DNA of 64,000 bases from Acidobacteriota bacterium (GTDB lineage: Bacteria > Acidobacteriota > Terriglobia > Acidiferrales > UBA7541): assembly GCA_013289955.1 (NCBI GenBank), contig JABCYZ010000012.1, positions 1 to 64,000 on the forward strand, in the 5' to 3' direction. This document shows, one piece after another, positions 8,637 through 19,300 of this stretch; positions within the stretch are counted from its first letter, which is position 1, and every line of letters starts with the position of its first letter. The notes under the pieces were generated by a model. The model worked only from the letters and a program-made list of their open reading frames with translations, was not told the origin of the DNA and made no database searches. A program made the position numbers and the translations under genes.

Positions 8637-8679
8637 AACCCGCACCGAGGAAGAATTCCCGGGAGCGAGCCCGGCGGCG

Positions 8680-10173
8680 TCAGGAAAGGATGCCGCCGAA
8701 ACAGAGATATTTGATTTCGAGATATTCGTCCATGCCGTACTTCGATCCTTCGCGGCCGAGACCGGATTCCTTTACGCCGCCGAAGGGTGCGACTTCGGTG
8801 GAAATGATTCCGGTGTTGATACCAACGATGCCGTATTCAAGCGCTTCGGCGACGCGCCAGACGCGGGCAATGTCCCGGCCGTAGAAATAAGCGGCCAGAC
8901 CGAATTCCGTATCGTTCGCGAGGGCGATGGCGTCCGCTTCACTCCTGAAACGGAAGAGCGGCGCAACAGGTCCGAAGGTTTCTTCGCGGGAGACGAGCAT
9001 TTGGGTTGTGACACCGGTGAGGATGGTTGGTTCGAAAAAACGTCCGCCGAGAGAGTGGCGTTTTCCGCCAACGAGAATTTTTGCACCTTTGGATTGCGCG
9101 TCGCGGATGTGACTCTCTACTTTTTCGACAGCGGCGTCGTCAATCAGCGGCCCCTGCGTTGAGCCGGCCTCTGATCCCGGGGCGGGCTTCAGTTTTTTTA
9201 CCGCGTCGGATAGCTTCCCGGCGAAAGCGTCGTAGACGGCGTCTTGCACGAGGAGCCGGTTCGCGCAAACGCAGGTTTGCCCCGTATTCCGATACTTGGA
9301 AGCGATTGCGCCTTCGACGGCGGCATCCAAATCCGCATCTTCAAAAACAATGAATGGAGCGTTGCCTCCGAGCTCGAGAGAGAGCTTTTTTATCGTGCCA
9401 GCGCACTGAGCCATCAGGATTTTGCCGACTTCTGTGGAGCCTGTGAACGAGAGTTTGGAAACGATGGGATTGGAAGTGAGTTCGGCGCCGATTTCCACGG
9501 GCGAGCCCGTGACAACGTTGAAGACGCCTTTGGGGATGCCGGCGCGCTCGGCAAGCTCGGCGAGAGCAAGCGCGGAAAAGGGAGTTTGCTCGGCGGGCTT
9601 TACGACCACCGTGCAGCCGCAACCGATGGCTGGCGCCGCTTTGCGCGTGATCATAGCCAACGGAAAATTCCAAGGAGTGATGCAGGCGACAACGCCAATG
9701 GGCTGTTTAATGACGACAATCCGCTTGTCGGCTTGATGCTGAGGAATGGTATCGCCATAGACGCGCTTGGCTTCCTCGCCAAACCATTCGAGGAAGGAAG
9801 CGGCGTAGGCGACTTCTCCGCGCGACTCGGTGAGCGGCTTGCCTTGCTCGAGGGTCATCAGGCGCGCGAGATCTTCCTGGTTGGCCATCATCAAGTCGAA
9901 CCAGCGGCGAAGAATTGCAGCGCGCTCCTTGGCCGTTTTTTTGCTCCACAGGGGAAAGGCATGCTTGGCCGCTTCGATGGCGCGGCGCGTCTCCTCGCAG
10001 CCTAGATTCGGAACTTTGCCGATGATTTCCCCTGTGGCGGGATTGTCCACGCTAAATGTTTGGCCTGAGCCGGCCTGAATCCATTCTCCATCGACGTAGC
10101 AGGCTTCACGGAAAATGCGCGCGTCTTTCAGCTCGGCGGCAACGCCGGCGGGTTTCGGCAAGGTGTCTTGCAT
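8680..10173 (-). CDS. gabD: succinate-semialdehyde dehydrogenase
   Basis: Oxidises succinic semialdehyde to succinate with NAD(P)+, the last step of the GABA shunt. The start is the ATG at 10173, six bases after GAGGAG; an upstream in-frame start would add 21 unrelated residues. The 497-residue protein has the aldehyde dehydrogenase fold. It shows ITPWNFPLAMITRK, FTGSTEVGK, the general base in LSLELGGNAPF (Glu about 267) and the nucleophile in NTGQTCVCANR (Cys about 301). GQTCVCANR is the hallmark of the SSADH branch. It is the last gene of the operon that begins at 16133 and follows gabT by 67 bases, so a GABA-derived substrate is well supported by context. Confidence 0.92.
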   Translation of the reverse strand: MQDTLPKPAGVAAELKDARIFREACYVDGEWIQAGSGQTFSVDNPATGEIIGKVPNLGCEETRRAIEAAKHAFPLWSKKTAKERAAILRRWFDLMMANQEDLARLMTLEQGKPLTESRGEVAYAASFLEWFGEEAKRVYGDTIPQHQADKRIVVIKQPIGVVACITPWNFPLAMITRKAAPAIGCGCTVVVKPAEQTPFSALALAELAERAGIPKGVFNVVTGSPVEIGAELTSNPIVSKLSFTGSTEVGKILMAQCAGTIKKLSLELGGNAPFIVFEDADLDAAVEGAIASKYRNTGQTCVCANRLLVQDAVYDAFAGKLSDAVKKLKPAPGSEAGSTQGPLIDDAAVEKVESHIRDAQSKGAKILVGGKRHSLGGRFFEPTILTGVTTQMLVSREETFGPVAPLFRFRSEADAIALANDTEFGLAAYFYGRDIARVWRVAEALEYGIVGINTGIISTEVAPFGGVKESGLGREGSKYGMDEYLEIKYLCFGGILS

Positions 10174-10240
10174 CGAACGCTCCTCTAGATCTCCCTCTGT
10201 TAGATGCCCGAGGCAACAGTTTGGCGCTTCTCTCACGCAG

Positions 10241-11590
10241 CTAGGCGTGAGAAATCGCGGCTTGCTTACGTTCCGCGACGCCTGTCAGTGCGGCTTCGAG
10301 CACGTCGAGGCCTTCGTTGAACTGCTCGTCGGTTACGACCAGCGGGACGAGAATGCGAATCACGTTGTTGAACGTGCCTGCCGTGATCATGATGAGGCCG
10401 TGCTCGTAGCAATATCTGCCGATCTCTTTTGTTTCGGTGTCGGCGGGTTCACGAGTTTCGGCGTTACGCACGAGTTCGATGGCGCACATGCCGCCGAGGC
10501 CGCGGACTTCGCCGATCAAGGGCCATTTTTTCTGCCAGCCGCGGGCGCGTTTCTCAAAATGTTCGCCGATGGCCGTCGAGCGCGCGAGCAAGCCGTCTTT
10601 TTCGATGGTTTCGATGGCCGCGAGGGCTGCCGCGCAAGAAGCAGGGTGGCCGCAGTAGGTGCCGCCGAGAGAACCCGGCCCGGGCGCGTCCATGATTTCG
10701 GCACGGCCCGTAACGGCGGCGATGGGCATGCCGCCGCCAAGGGACTTTGCCGTGGTGATGAGGTCGGGCTCGATGCCGAAATGTTCGGAAGCAAACCATT
10801 TGCCCGTGCGCGCGAAGCCGGACTGTATTTCGTCGGCGATGAAGAGAATGCCGTGCTTGCGGCAGATATTTTGGAGAAGCTTGAAGTACTCGCGCGGCGG
10901 AACGACAAAGCCTCCTTCGCCTAGTACGGGCTCGGCGATTACGGCGGCGACGGATTCCGGCGCGACGGAGCGCTTGAAGGCGTCTTCGAGGTGATGCGCA
11001 AATTCCGTGGAAGATGTTCCGGGAGCATTGCGATATGGATAGGCGAACGGAATGCGGTAAATGTCGCTCGCGAAGGGCTGGAATCCTGCCTTATAAGGAT
11101 GCGTTTTACTGGTGAGCGACATGGTCAGGAGCGTGCGGCCGTGAAATGCGTCCTCGAAACAGATGACGGCGGGACGTTTTGTATAGGCGCGGGCAATCTT
11201 GATCGAATTTTCGATGGCTTCGGCGCCGGAATTGAGAAGAATGGTTTTCTTCGCGAAATGGCCGGGGGCCAGCGAGTTCAGCTTTTCGGCTACGGCGACG
11301 TAGCTTTCATAGGGAGTAACAGCAAAACAGAGATGCAAATGCTTTTCGAGCTGCACCTGGATTGCGGAAAGGACGCGCGGGGAGCGATGGCCGATATTGA
11401 GGCAGCCGATTCCGCCTGCGAAATCAATGTACCGATTGCCGTCAACATCTTCGATGGTAGCTCCATCGGCGCGTGCGGCGAAAACAGGAGTCGCATTGGC
11501 AGGCCCGCGGGGGATCGCTGCTTCGCGGCGTGCCATCAGCGCGCGCGAACGCGGTCCGGGAATTTCCGTACGAATCTCGATCGTAGACAT
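10241..11590 (-). CDS. gabT: 4-aminobutyrate aminotransferase (class III)
   Basis: A PLP enzyme predicted to transfer the amino group of GABA to 2-oxoglutarate, giving succinic semialdehyde and glutamate. The ATG at 11590 follows AAGGAAGAG. The 449-residue length fits. It shows NIGHRSPRV near the N-terminus, LLNSGAEAIENSIKIAR, the substrate and PLP-phosphate region around FEDAFHGRT, the cofactor Asp in LFIADEIQSGFARTG (about 253), and the PLP lysine in TTAKSLGGGMP (about 282). Related enzymes also use 5-aminovalerate or beta-alanine. The SSADH gene directly downstream argues for GABA. Confidence 0.9.
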   Translation of the reverse strand: MSTIEIRTEIPGPRSRALMARREAAIPRGPANATPVFAARADGATIEDVDGNRYIDFAGGIGCLNIGHRSPRVLSAIQVQLEKHLHLCFAVTPYESYVAVAEKLNSLAPGHFAKKTILLNSGAEAIENSIKIARAYTKRPAVICFEDAFHGRTLLTMSLTSKTHPYKAGFQPFASDIYRIPFAYPYRNAPGTSSTEFAHHLEDAFKRSVAPESVAAVIAEPVLGEGGFVVPPREYFKLLQNICRKHGILFIADEIQSGFARTGKWFASEHFGIEPDLITTAKSLGGGMPIAAVTGRAEIMDAPGPGSLGGTYCGHPASCAAALAAIETIEKDGLLARSTAIGEHFEKRARGWQKKWPLIGEVRGLGGMCAIELVRNAETREPADTETKEIGRYCYEHGLIMITAGTFNNVIRILVPLVVTDEQFNEGLDVLEAALTGVAERKQAAISHA

Positions 11591-11645
11591 TTTCTCTTCC
11601 TTTTTTCTCTGGCCGCCGGCCACACGATATCCGGCGTCCCGGATG

Positions 11646-13127
11646 CTAATACCAGCCGATGGGGGTTTCGTCGAGATTGACGAAGACCTGTTTCGTTTCG
11701 AGATACTCTTCGAGACCCCACGGTCCAAGTTCGCGGCCGAAGCCGGATTGCTTGTAACCGCCCCACGGCGCTTCGACGTACGTCGGCTGCATGTGATTGA
11801 CCCAGACGATGCCGGCGCGGAGCGACTTCACGACGCGGAAAGCTTTGTAGATGTCGCGCGTCCAGACGGCGGCAGCGAGGCCGTATGGCGTGTCGTTGGC
11901 TATGCGAATCGCATCCGCTTCACCGTCAAAAGGAATTACAGACGCAACCGGGCCGAAAATCTCTTCGCGAGCGATCCGGGCGGTATTGTCGACGTCGTAG
12001 AAGATGGTGGGCTCGACGTAGTAGCCTTTGCCAAATTGTTTTGGGCGGCCGCCGCCGATGGCGACTTTCGCTTCTTTTTTTCCAAGCTCAAGATAGGAGC
12101 TGACGCGGTCGTATTGCTCCTTGCTGACGAGCGGGCCCATCTTTGTGTCGCGCTCGAGCGGTGCGCCGAGCTTGATGCGCTTGGCCTTTTCGGTCATCGC
12201 TTCGACGAATTTGGAATAAATCTTTTTTTCGACGAGGATGCGGCTGCCTGCCGAACAGACTTCGCCTTGGTTAATGAACACGCCGAAGAGCGCGCCGTCG
12301 ATGGACGCTTCCCAATCGGCGTCAGTGAAGAAAATGTTGGGCGATTTGCCGCCGAGTTCGAGCGTGACGCGCTTCAGCGTGTCTGCGGCGCTTTTGACGA
12401 TAATCTTGCCGACGGCTGCGCTTCCCGTGAAGGCGATTTTATCCACTCCGGGGTGCGCAACAAGGGCGGCGCCCGCCGTTTCGCCGGGACCATTGAGGAT
12501 GTTCACGACTCCGGGAGGCAGACCTACCTCCCCGAAACAGTTCGCGAATTCGAGCGCGGTGAGCGGCGTTTGCTCGGCGGGCTTCAGAACGCAGGTGCAA
12601 CCAGCGGCAAGAGCAGGCGCGAGTTTCCAGGCAGCCATGAGCAGTGGATAGTTCCAGGGAATGATCTGTCCGGCGACCCCGACGGGCTCGCGCAATGTGA
12701 AGCTGAGCGCGTTGGCGGGAACGGGATTTACGCTGCCGAGAACCTTCGTGGCGAGGCCGCCATAATATTCGAAGCAGGTGGCAACGTCGGCGATGTCGTA
12801 TTCCGCTTCGACGATGGGTTTGCCCGTGTTGCGGCATTCGATTTCGGCGAGCTGGGGGCTGTTCTGGCGGATTTTTTCGGCGAGCTTGAAAAGGACGCGG
12901 CCGCGGTCTTGCGCCGTGGTGGTGGCCCACGGACCGGAGTCGAAGGCAGCGCGTGCGGCCTTTACCGCGAGATCGACGTCGGCGGCGCCGGCAGCCGCAA
13001 CCTCGGCGATGACCTCTTCGGTCGAAGGATCATAAACGGGAAAAGTCTGTCCCGAGGCGCTGGCGACCCACTCGCCATTGACGTAGTTCTTGTACGTTCG
13101 AATTCCCGCTGTCGCACTGCTGGACAT
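11646..13127 (-). CDS. NAD-dependent aldehyde dehydrogenase, aminobutyraldehyde/betaine aldehyde type
   Basis: I chose the ATG at 13127, five bases after GGGAGG, over the GTG three bases earlier. The 493-residue ALDH shows VNGEWVASASGQTFPV, IPWNYPLLMAAWKLAPALAAG, VLKPAEQTPL, FTGSAAVGK, the general base in VTLELGGKSPN (about 257) and the nucleophile in NQGEVCSAGSR (Cys about 291). The EVCSAGSR context and the C-terminal WGGYKQSGFGRELG are typical of BetB/PuuC/PatD-like enzymes acting on aminoaldehydes. With GabT and GabD downstream, oxidation of 4-aminobutanal to GABA is the most economical role. Betaine aldehyde or another aldehyde remains possible. Confidence 0.87.
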   Translation of the reverse strand: MSSSATAGIRTYKNYVNGEWVASASGQTFPVYDPSTEEVIAEVAAAGAADVDLAVKAARAAFDSGPWATTTAQDRGRVLFKLAEKIRQNSPQLAEIECRNTGKPIVEAEYDIADVATCFEYYGGLATKVLGSVNPVPANALSFTLREPVGVAGQIIPWNYPLLMAAWKLAPALAAGCTCVLKPAEQTPLTALEFANCFGEVGLPPGVVNILNGPGETAGAALVAHPGVDKIAFTGSAAVGKIIVKSAADTLKRVTLELGGKSPNIFFTDADWEASIDGALFGVFINQGEVCSAGSRILVEKKIYSKFVEAMTEKAKRIKLGAPLERDTKMGPLVSKEQYDRVSSYLELGKKEAKVAIGGGRPKQFGKGYYVEPTIFYDVDNTARIAREEIFGPVASVIPFDGEADAIRIANDTPYGLAAAVWTRDIYKAFRVVKSLRAGIVWVNHMQPTYVEAPWGGYKQSGFGRELGPWGLEEYLETKQVFVNLDETPIGWY

Positions 13128-13181
13128 CACGGCCTCCCGAAATCCTTACTCCGTGAGCACCACGCCAGAACCTTGGCGGGC

Positions 13182-14732
13182 TCAGAGAACCGGCACGGCT
13201 TCCGCGAGCTTTCTCGGAGTCTTGCGGCGCCCGTAGACAAAAAAGAAAAAAGCGGCCAGCCCGATGAAAAAAAGCGTGCCGCCGAACATCCACACCTCGT
13301 AGGAACGGAGAGATGTAACCTGCTGCGCCGGAAAAAAAGCCAGCGCGATTCCGAGAATCGTGGTGACGAGCCCACTGACGCCTGAAAGAATCAGCGTGGT
13401 CCTGCTGTAAACAGCTTTTACAAAGGAATTGCCGAACGCGATTTTCAGGAGCCCCCCGAACATATACAGAAACGGGATCAGTTGAAGCACAACGGCAAGC
13501 GACAACAGTTTCTGGAAAGTCTCCTGCACGCCGGTTTCGCTAGCCGACAGACTGCTGGCGACAAAACCGAACGCCTGCAGCACGTGTCCGACGAACGACA
13601 ATTCGATGAACTTATTCCAGATCCACCAGCCGCTGAAGTTCAGCACGACGAGCACCATGGAAACCGCCGCGTGGACAATCAGCGCGGCATACGGCGTGTG
13701 ATAACGGGGATGCACTTTGCCGAGCCAGGACGGCATGTAGGAATCGAGCCCAGCGACGAAAGGGATGCGCGCGGAGCCGCCGAGCCAGGCGGATGCAATG
13801 CCGGCGATCGACAGGCTCAACATAAGCGCGAATGGCGCGACGATCCACGCGACTCCGACGCGGCCGGCCATGTGACCGACGGCTTGCACGATGCCTTGCA
13901 GAACATTGATGTCACTTTTGTTGATCGCAAGAAGCAGCGTGAGCGTCGCGCCGAGATAGAGCAATCCCGACAGCACTCCGCCCCAGGCGACGGCGCCTGG
14001 CAGAGTCTTTTGTGGATTTTCGATTTCGTCGCCCATGACGGAAGCGAGCTCGAGCCCCACCAATCCGAAACAAATCACACCGAAGGAATTGAGGACGAAT
14101 TTCGGATTCGGCGGGACGCGAAAATCAGCCCAGGTCACCGTCGTACCGAACCGCAGCCATACGACGATCCCCAAACCGATCAGGACCGCGGCGGCGATGC
14201 CGGTGCCGATCGCGCCGAAGTTGTTGATCCATTTGCCGACGCCGAGGCCGACAATATTCAGAACGACGAGAACGATCAGCAGGAGGAGCGAAGCGGTCAG
14301 CGCAAAAGTTTTGTTGTCCCCCAGCGCCTCGTGACCAGAACCGAGCGCAAAGACGGAAACGCCTACAAAGTAGAGCATCACCGTCGGCACATACATCATG
14401 TTGTTGGTCCAGTAGCACCAGCCGGAGAGGAAACCGTGGAAGTCTCCGAAGACTTCCTTGGCCCAGAGATAGACGCCGCCTTCGCCGGGATAGCGGTGAG
14501 CAAGCTCGATGACCGCGATTCCTTGCGGCCAGAAAAAGAGCAGGAGCGAAATAAGCCAAAGCCAGACCGTGACGCCGCCGTTCGCGGCAATCGAAGGGAC
14601 GACGTTCAGATTGAAGACGGCAACAACGAACAGCAGAACGAGGTCCATGCGCCCCAAGACGCGGCGCAGGTCCGGCGCGGCTTGAACTGCGGGCACGACG
14701 GAGGCGGATGCAATGGGGGCCTCGTTCTGCAA
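13182..14732 (-). CDS. APC-family amino acid/polyamine permease
   Basis: A 516-residue integral membrane protein with about 12 hydrophobic segments and the amino acid-polyamine-organocation pattern. Examples are the unwound first helix region LLFVVAVFNLNVVPSIAANGG, PEGGVYLWAKEVFGDFHGFLSGWCYWTNN and FGLVGLELASVMGDEIENPQKTLP. The start is a TTG nine bases after AGGAG; the next ATG would cut into the first helix. It sits between two catabolic genes of the GABA operon, 18 bases after the aminotransferase, so uptake of GABA, a diamine or a related amino acid is likely. The exact substrate is not readable. Confidence 0.88.
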   Translation of the reverse strand: MQNEAPIASASVVPAVQAAPDLRRVLGRMDLVLLFVVAVFNLNVVPSIAANGGVTVWLWLISLLLFFWPQGIAVIELAHRYPGEGGVYLWAKEVFGDFHGFLSGWCYWTNNMMYVPTVMLYFVGVSVFALGSGHEALGDNKTFALTASLLLLIVLVVLNIVGLGVGKWINNFGAIGTGIAAAVLIGLGIVVWLRFGTTVTWADFRVPPNPKFVLNSFGVICFGLVGLELASVMGDEIENPQKTLPGAVAWGGVLSGLLYLGATLTLLLAINKSDINVLQGIVQAVGHMAGRVGVAWIVAPFALMLSLSIAGIASAWLGGSARIPFVAGLDSYMPSWLGKVHPRYHTPYAALIVHAAVSMVLVVLNFSGWWIWNKFIELSFVGHVLQAFGFVASSLSASETGVQETFQKLLSLAVVLQLIPFLYMFGGLLKIAFGNSFVKAVYSRTTLILSGVSGLVTTILGIALAFFPAQQVTSLRSYEVWMFGGTLFFIGLAAFFFFVYGRRKTPRKLAEAVPVL

Positions 14733-14750
14733 TGGAGCGGTCTCCTAAAA

Positions 14751-16133
14751 TCAGTGGCCCGCGGCACCGACAAAGTGCGCGCCGCGCTCGAGCTGCGCTT
14801 TTCTGAGAGCGGGAGCGACTTCGTCGAACACGGAGAGGTGCTTCTCGATGTCGGCTTCGGTGTGCTGGACGGAGATGGTCCACTGCTCGTCCCACCAATA
14901 GGGCTGAGGAAGGACGCCGCGGTTGACCATCGCAAACCAGTAGTGGCGCCAAAGATCGACGTCGATTTTCGTCCAGTCGCGATAATTGCGAATTTCCTGC
15001 GGGTAAAGCATGAGCGCGCCGTTGACCCCGGCGCTGATGACGTAAGCCTCCAAGCCGGTTTTCTTGACGATGGCGCGATAGCCCTCGGTGAGTTTCTTGC
15101 TGAGCTTGCCTACGTGTGCGTAGTTCTCGCGAGAAAGGATCTCGCGAAACGTCGCGAGGCCCGCGGCCATCGCGACGCGATTCGTGTTGTACGTGCCGCC
15201 GTGAAAGACTTTGTGCTGAGAGATCAGATCCATCACGGCGCGGCTCGCGCCAAACGCGGCGAGCGGCAGCCCGCCGCCGATAGACTTGGCCAGGCAAATC
15301 ATGTCCGGCTTCACGCCGAAATATTCGCTGGCGCCTCCCCAGGCGAGCTTTGCGCCGGTTTTCACTTCGTCGTAGATCAGCAGGGCGCCGTTTTTTGTGG
15401 CGATATCGCGCAAACCCTCGAGAAAACCCGGCTGAGGCATGCACAGGCCGACATTCATCAAAATAGGTTCGAGGATAATCGCGGCGATCTGGCCGGGATT
15501 TTCGCGGAAGCGGCGTTCGACGCTTGGCAAATTATTGAAAGCGGCGACAACTACATTGGCGAGCGAAGCCTTGGGAACGCCTCCACCACCAGGAACGGAG
15601 TTGGGGGCGTCGGGATCGCCGTAGTCTTCGGCTTTGGGTTTGACGCTGACGAGCGCCGTATCATGAAGTCCGTGGTAAGCGCCCTCGAACTTCAGAATTT
15701 TGTCGCGGCCCGTGGCAGCGCGCGCGATGCGGCAGGCGTGCATCGTGACTTCGGTACCACTCGATCCAAAGCGCACCATCTCGACGGGATAGCGCTTGCA
15801 GATTTCTTCCGCAAGCTCCCACTCCATGTCGTGCGGCATACCGAAGGTCGTTCCTTCATGCAGTTTTTGTTCGACGGCTTTCACCACGGCGGGATGACAG
15901 TGCCCCGCCATAAGCGCGCCGAAACAGAGGTTGTGATCGATATATTCGTGCCCATCGATGTCGTGAATCCTGCTTCCTTTGCCGTCCTTTACAAAAAGCG
16001 GATAGGGCTCGTAATGCCGGTAATTGCTGGCAACGCCGAGGGGTATGCGTTCTAAGGCGCGCTGGTAAGCGTCCGCGGATTTCGGCGTCCGCTTTTCGTA
16101 GGTGGCGATTTCCTTCTGCAATGCGTCGTGCAT
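14751..16133 (-). CDS. class III aminotransferase, glutamate-1-semialdehyde aminomutase-like
   Basis: First gene of the five-gene minus-strand operon. The ATG at 16133 gives 460 residues; a TTG at 16172 is an alternative. PLP-fold features are VRFGSSGTEVTMHACRIAR, FEGAYHGLHD, the cofactor Asp in LLIYDEVKTG and the PLP lysine in ICLAKSIGGGLP (about 283). Overall it resembles HemL, but it lies in a catabolic operon, has no other tetrapyrrole gene near it, and has a long C-terminus (ALMLYPQEIRNYRDW). Transamination of a diamine or omega-amino acid is therefore more likely than heme synthesis. Substrate assignment is inference. Confidence 0.83.
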   Translation of the reverse strand: MHDALQKEIATYEKRTPKSADAYQRALERIPLGVASNYRHYEPYPLFVKDGKGSRIHDIDGHEYIDHNLCFGALMAGHCHPAVVKAVEQKLHEGTTFGMPHDMEWELAEEICKRYPVEMVRFGSSGTEVTMHACRIARAATGRDKILKFEGAYHGLHDTALVSVKPKAEDYGDPDAPNSVPGGGGVPKASLANVVVAAFNNLPSVERRFRENPGQIAAIILEPILMNVGLCMPQPGFLEGLRDIATKNGALLIYDEVKTGAKLAWGGASEYFGVKPDMICLAKSIGGGLPLAAFGASRAVMDLISQHKVFHGGTYNTNRVAMAAGLATFREILSRENYAHVGKLSKKLTEGYRAIVKKTGLEAYVISAGVNGALMLYPQEIRNYRDWTKIDVDLWRHYWFAMVNRGVLPQPYWWDEQWTISVQHTEADIEKHLSVFDEVAPALRKAQLERGAHFVGAAGH

Positions 16134-16259
16134 TTCCTTATTCCATTTGCTGTGTGGCCGCGAGGCGGCCAACGCTAGCAGGTCTGTTCCCTGCGGTCAG
16201 TTTGTAGTGACAAAAATCTCGCAACCGAATCCATTGTCTCACTTTCTTCCTACGTGCGA

Positions 16260-16286
16260 AGGCGCCCCGGCTAAACTGGGGCGCCT
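16260..16286 (-). terminator. GC-rich hairpin downstream of TonB receptor gene
   Basis: A perfect 9-bp inverted repeat (16260-16268 with 16278-16286) has a 9-base loop and starts about 30 bases after the receptor stop codon. There is no T tract on the minus strand, so it would be an atypical intrinsic terminator. It separates the receptor from the catabolic operon that begins at 16133. Confidence 0.45.
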
Positions 16287-16315
16287 CCTGGACCGTCTTC
16301 TTCTCCGCTGTGGCG

Positions 16316-19300
16316 TCAGAAACGGAACTTCAGCGAGAACTGAACGAGCCGCGGATCGTGGACGTGCTGCACCTGGCCAAAAGTGCTGCCCTGATCCGAT
16401 ACGTCTCCATCCACGCTGTAGAATTGCGCGTGATTCCAGATGTTAAAGATGTCGCCGCGGAACTCCATCTGCAGTCTTTCGCCAAAGTTCGTTTCCTTCA
16501 TGAAGCTCATGTCCCAGTTGTTGATGCCTGGTCCACAGCAGATCGAGCGCGGCGCATTTCCGATTGTTCCCGCTGCAACGGTGGAATTCGTAAAGAGATT
16601 CGGGTCGAAAACGAACCCATTATTCTGGCGAATGTTTTGCGTATGGAAGGGAGCGGTGAGATTCGGTTCACCCGGGAATTCGAACAGGTCGGTGGAATCC
16701 AGTTCTTCCACGTCATCCGAGGAGGTGATGCGAATCGGGAAGCCGCTCTGGAAAGTCAGAATTCCGGACGCTTCCCAACCATCCAGCAGCTTTCCTTTGA
16801 TGCCGTCGTACTTCGGAACGGGCAGATCCCACACATAGTTGACGACAAAGCGGTTCCTCGCATCGTAGGCAGAGAGACCGTAGGTGGCATTGAAGTTGAG
16901 CGGATTGAGCGCGCTTTCAAAGCTCGAGGCATTGTCCATCGTCTTGCTGAGGGTGTAGGCAGCCTGGAACTGCAAGCCGTGCGAGAAATTCTTCTGCAAC
17001 ATGACTTGCATGGAGTTGTAGTTCGACCTCGCGACGGTGTTCTCGCTGAAGATGCCGGAAAAAACCGGCGTGCCATCCGACGGGCATCCCGTGCCGGTCA
17101 ACGGCTGGCACAGCGGTGAGGAGTACTGGCGCAGGCCTACGAGCGTGATGCCGCCGCCGGGAGCATTTACCGTTCCGGCCGGGACGGTCAGACCGCCCGT
17201 TCCCGCGTTGTAGGGCAGCGGAAGTCCGCCAGCGGGGATGACCGCGCCGTTGGGGATGAAGTACGAACTGTCTTCCCCAAAGGGACCACAAGTTGTCGAA
17301 GCACCCCCCGGGCCGCTCAGCACGTTGCTGGCGCCTGCGCTAGCCATGGCCGTCAAAACATTGCAGGTCGCGGGATTTCCGGGGTTGACTTCATAGCTCG
17401 CGAGGAGACGATGACCTTGCGAGCCGACATATCCGATTTGAAAGAGAATTTGTCCAGGGAGCTGGCGTTTGATCGTCAGATTGTACTGGTCGGAATATTG
17501 CAGGCGCAGATTGGGAGGAAACTCTCCGAAGAAAGTCATGGGGCGGAATTGCTCCCAATCGACGGCGCTCCCTCGCGGCGGACTGAGAATCCCGTTGAAA
17601 GGATTCGGGAAGACGTCGCCGCTTTGATCGACATAAGGAGTTTGCAAGAGCGGACTCGTGATGAAGTTGCTTCCGCCAAAAGGAGGCTCGGCGCTGAACT
17701 GTTCGAGCACCAGTTGTTCGATCGGGTTGTAAAAAATCCCGTAGCCCATGCTGACGCTGGTGTTCGAGGGACCTCCGGTTAGCTTGCTGAGCCATCCGTC
17801 TTTCCAGCCGGGGCTCCAGTTGAGGCCAAGGCGCGGCGCGAAGCCCTTGTAGTAGGTGTTGGTCAACGCTTCGGGAACACCCTTGTCACCGGGGAACACC
17901 AAACCAACCGGCGTGACACCAGCCTGATCGCAGGTCGTCACGCTACCGGCAACGTAGAGCGGGCTGGTCGTCGGAAGCGTGCAGGGATAAATCGTCGACA
18001 CCTGGCCCGGCCGGAAGGTCTGCACTTTCTGTCCAATGTCCGTGAGCGGCGTGTTCATCTCCCAGCGCAAGCCGTAATTCAGGGTGAGGTTGGGCTTGAT
18101 CTTCCAGCTATCCTGCGCGAAGAGGTAGACGGAGGTGCTGCGCACGAGTTCGTGTTGTGCCGACCCCTGAAAATAGCTGTTGCCGAGCCCGAGGAGATAG
18201 TCGGGATAGGCGTCGGAATAACCGAGGTCATCCCCTTGCGGTGAGGTGGTCGAGGAGAGGAAGGACAAGTCGCCGTTGACGTCAAAGTAGAGCAGCTGAT
18301 TGAACATTTGATAGCGGGTGTCGACGCCGAACTTCAAACTGTGATTGCCGATGATCTTGCTGTAGTTGTCGCTGAACTGGATGGTGTTGCCGGTCTGTGG
18401 CAACTGGCCGTTGAAATTGTTGCCGATGGAAAAGCCTCCGTCCACGCTGATGAACGGAACTCCCTCTTTGCTGGCTCCGAGACCGGAATGGATCCCGTAG
18501 TCGGGATTCGTGCCAAGCACATTGCCGCTGTCGTCGACCAGCGGCGTGTCAGACGTGCCTGTAAAGCAAAATGCCGCTGCCGCCCCGGTGCCACACGAAG
18601 CCTGGATGGAATTCGTGCGCGTCGGACTATCAAACTTGAGCTGCCCCTCGCGAAAATAGCTGACCCGCAATTCGTTCACCGCCGTGGCGCCGATCGTTGA
18701 AGTGTGCGTCACGTTTAGCTGTTGTGTGCGGGTTGCATAGTCTCCAGGAAAGTTGCCCGTGGTGGCGCCGGAAGCCTGGAATTTTGCGAAGGGGTCGACG
18801 GTGTTGTCGTCGTCGAAGTAGTAGTAGAACGCGGTCTTCTGATTGTTGGACCAGTTGTGGTCAACCCGTATCTGGAACTGATCGCCGCGATCCGTTTCGT
18901 TCGGCGTGACCTGCACTCCGCCGCTCCCGCCCGACCCCGGAACGTACTGCAACAAGCCGAGAGCAACGGGGTCGAAACATTGCGTGGGAATCTGGAAGTT
19001 CGGAAAAATCTTGCTATAGAGCTGCGGAGCCCCGCCGTTGATCACAGACTGGACGGCTCCATTGGCCGTAGCGCTAAGATTTGCGCCGCAGCGGTTCTCC
19101 AGAATATTCGCGACAGTCGCATCGGATAAGGATCCGGCGAAACCGGGAACTCCGTTCGGATCCACGACGCCGTTGGCAATCCCGTTGGCGGAGAAATTTC
19201 CACTGGTGAGTTCGTCCGCCGTGGGCACGCTGATCGGCTGTGAGACAATCCCCTGAATAATCCGGCGCCCTTCGTACGAACCAAAAAAGAAAGTCTTGTC

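Noticed and set aside
8673..8697. Terminator between the DUF2911 gene and gabD
   Set aside because: Only a 6-bp GGCGGC/GCCGCC stem with a 13-base loop, partly inside the gabD coding end and without a T tract.
11397..13385. 662-codon open frame on the plus strand
   Set aside because: It lies opposite the aldehyde dehydrogenase and gabT genes, which have full catalytic motifs.
13482..16055. 857-codon open frame on the plus strand
   Set aside because: It is antisense to the permease and aminotransferase genes, has a low-complexity charged composition (His, Asp, Arg, Gln runs) and no domain; a GC-rich shadow frame.
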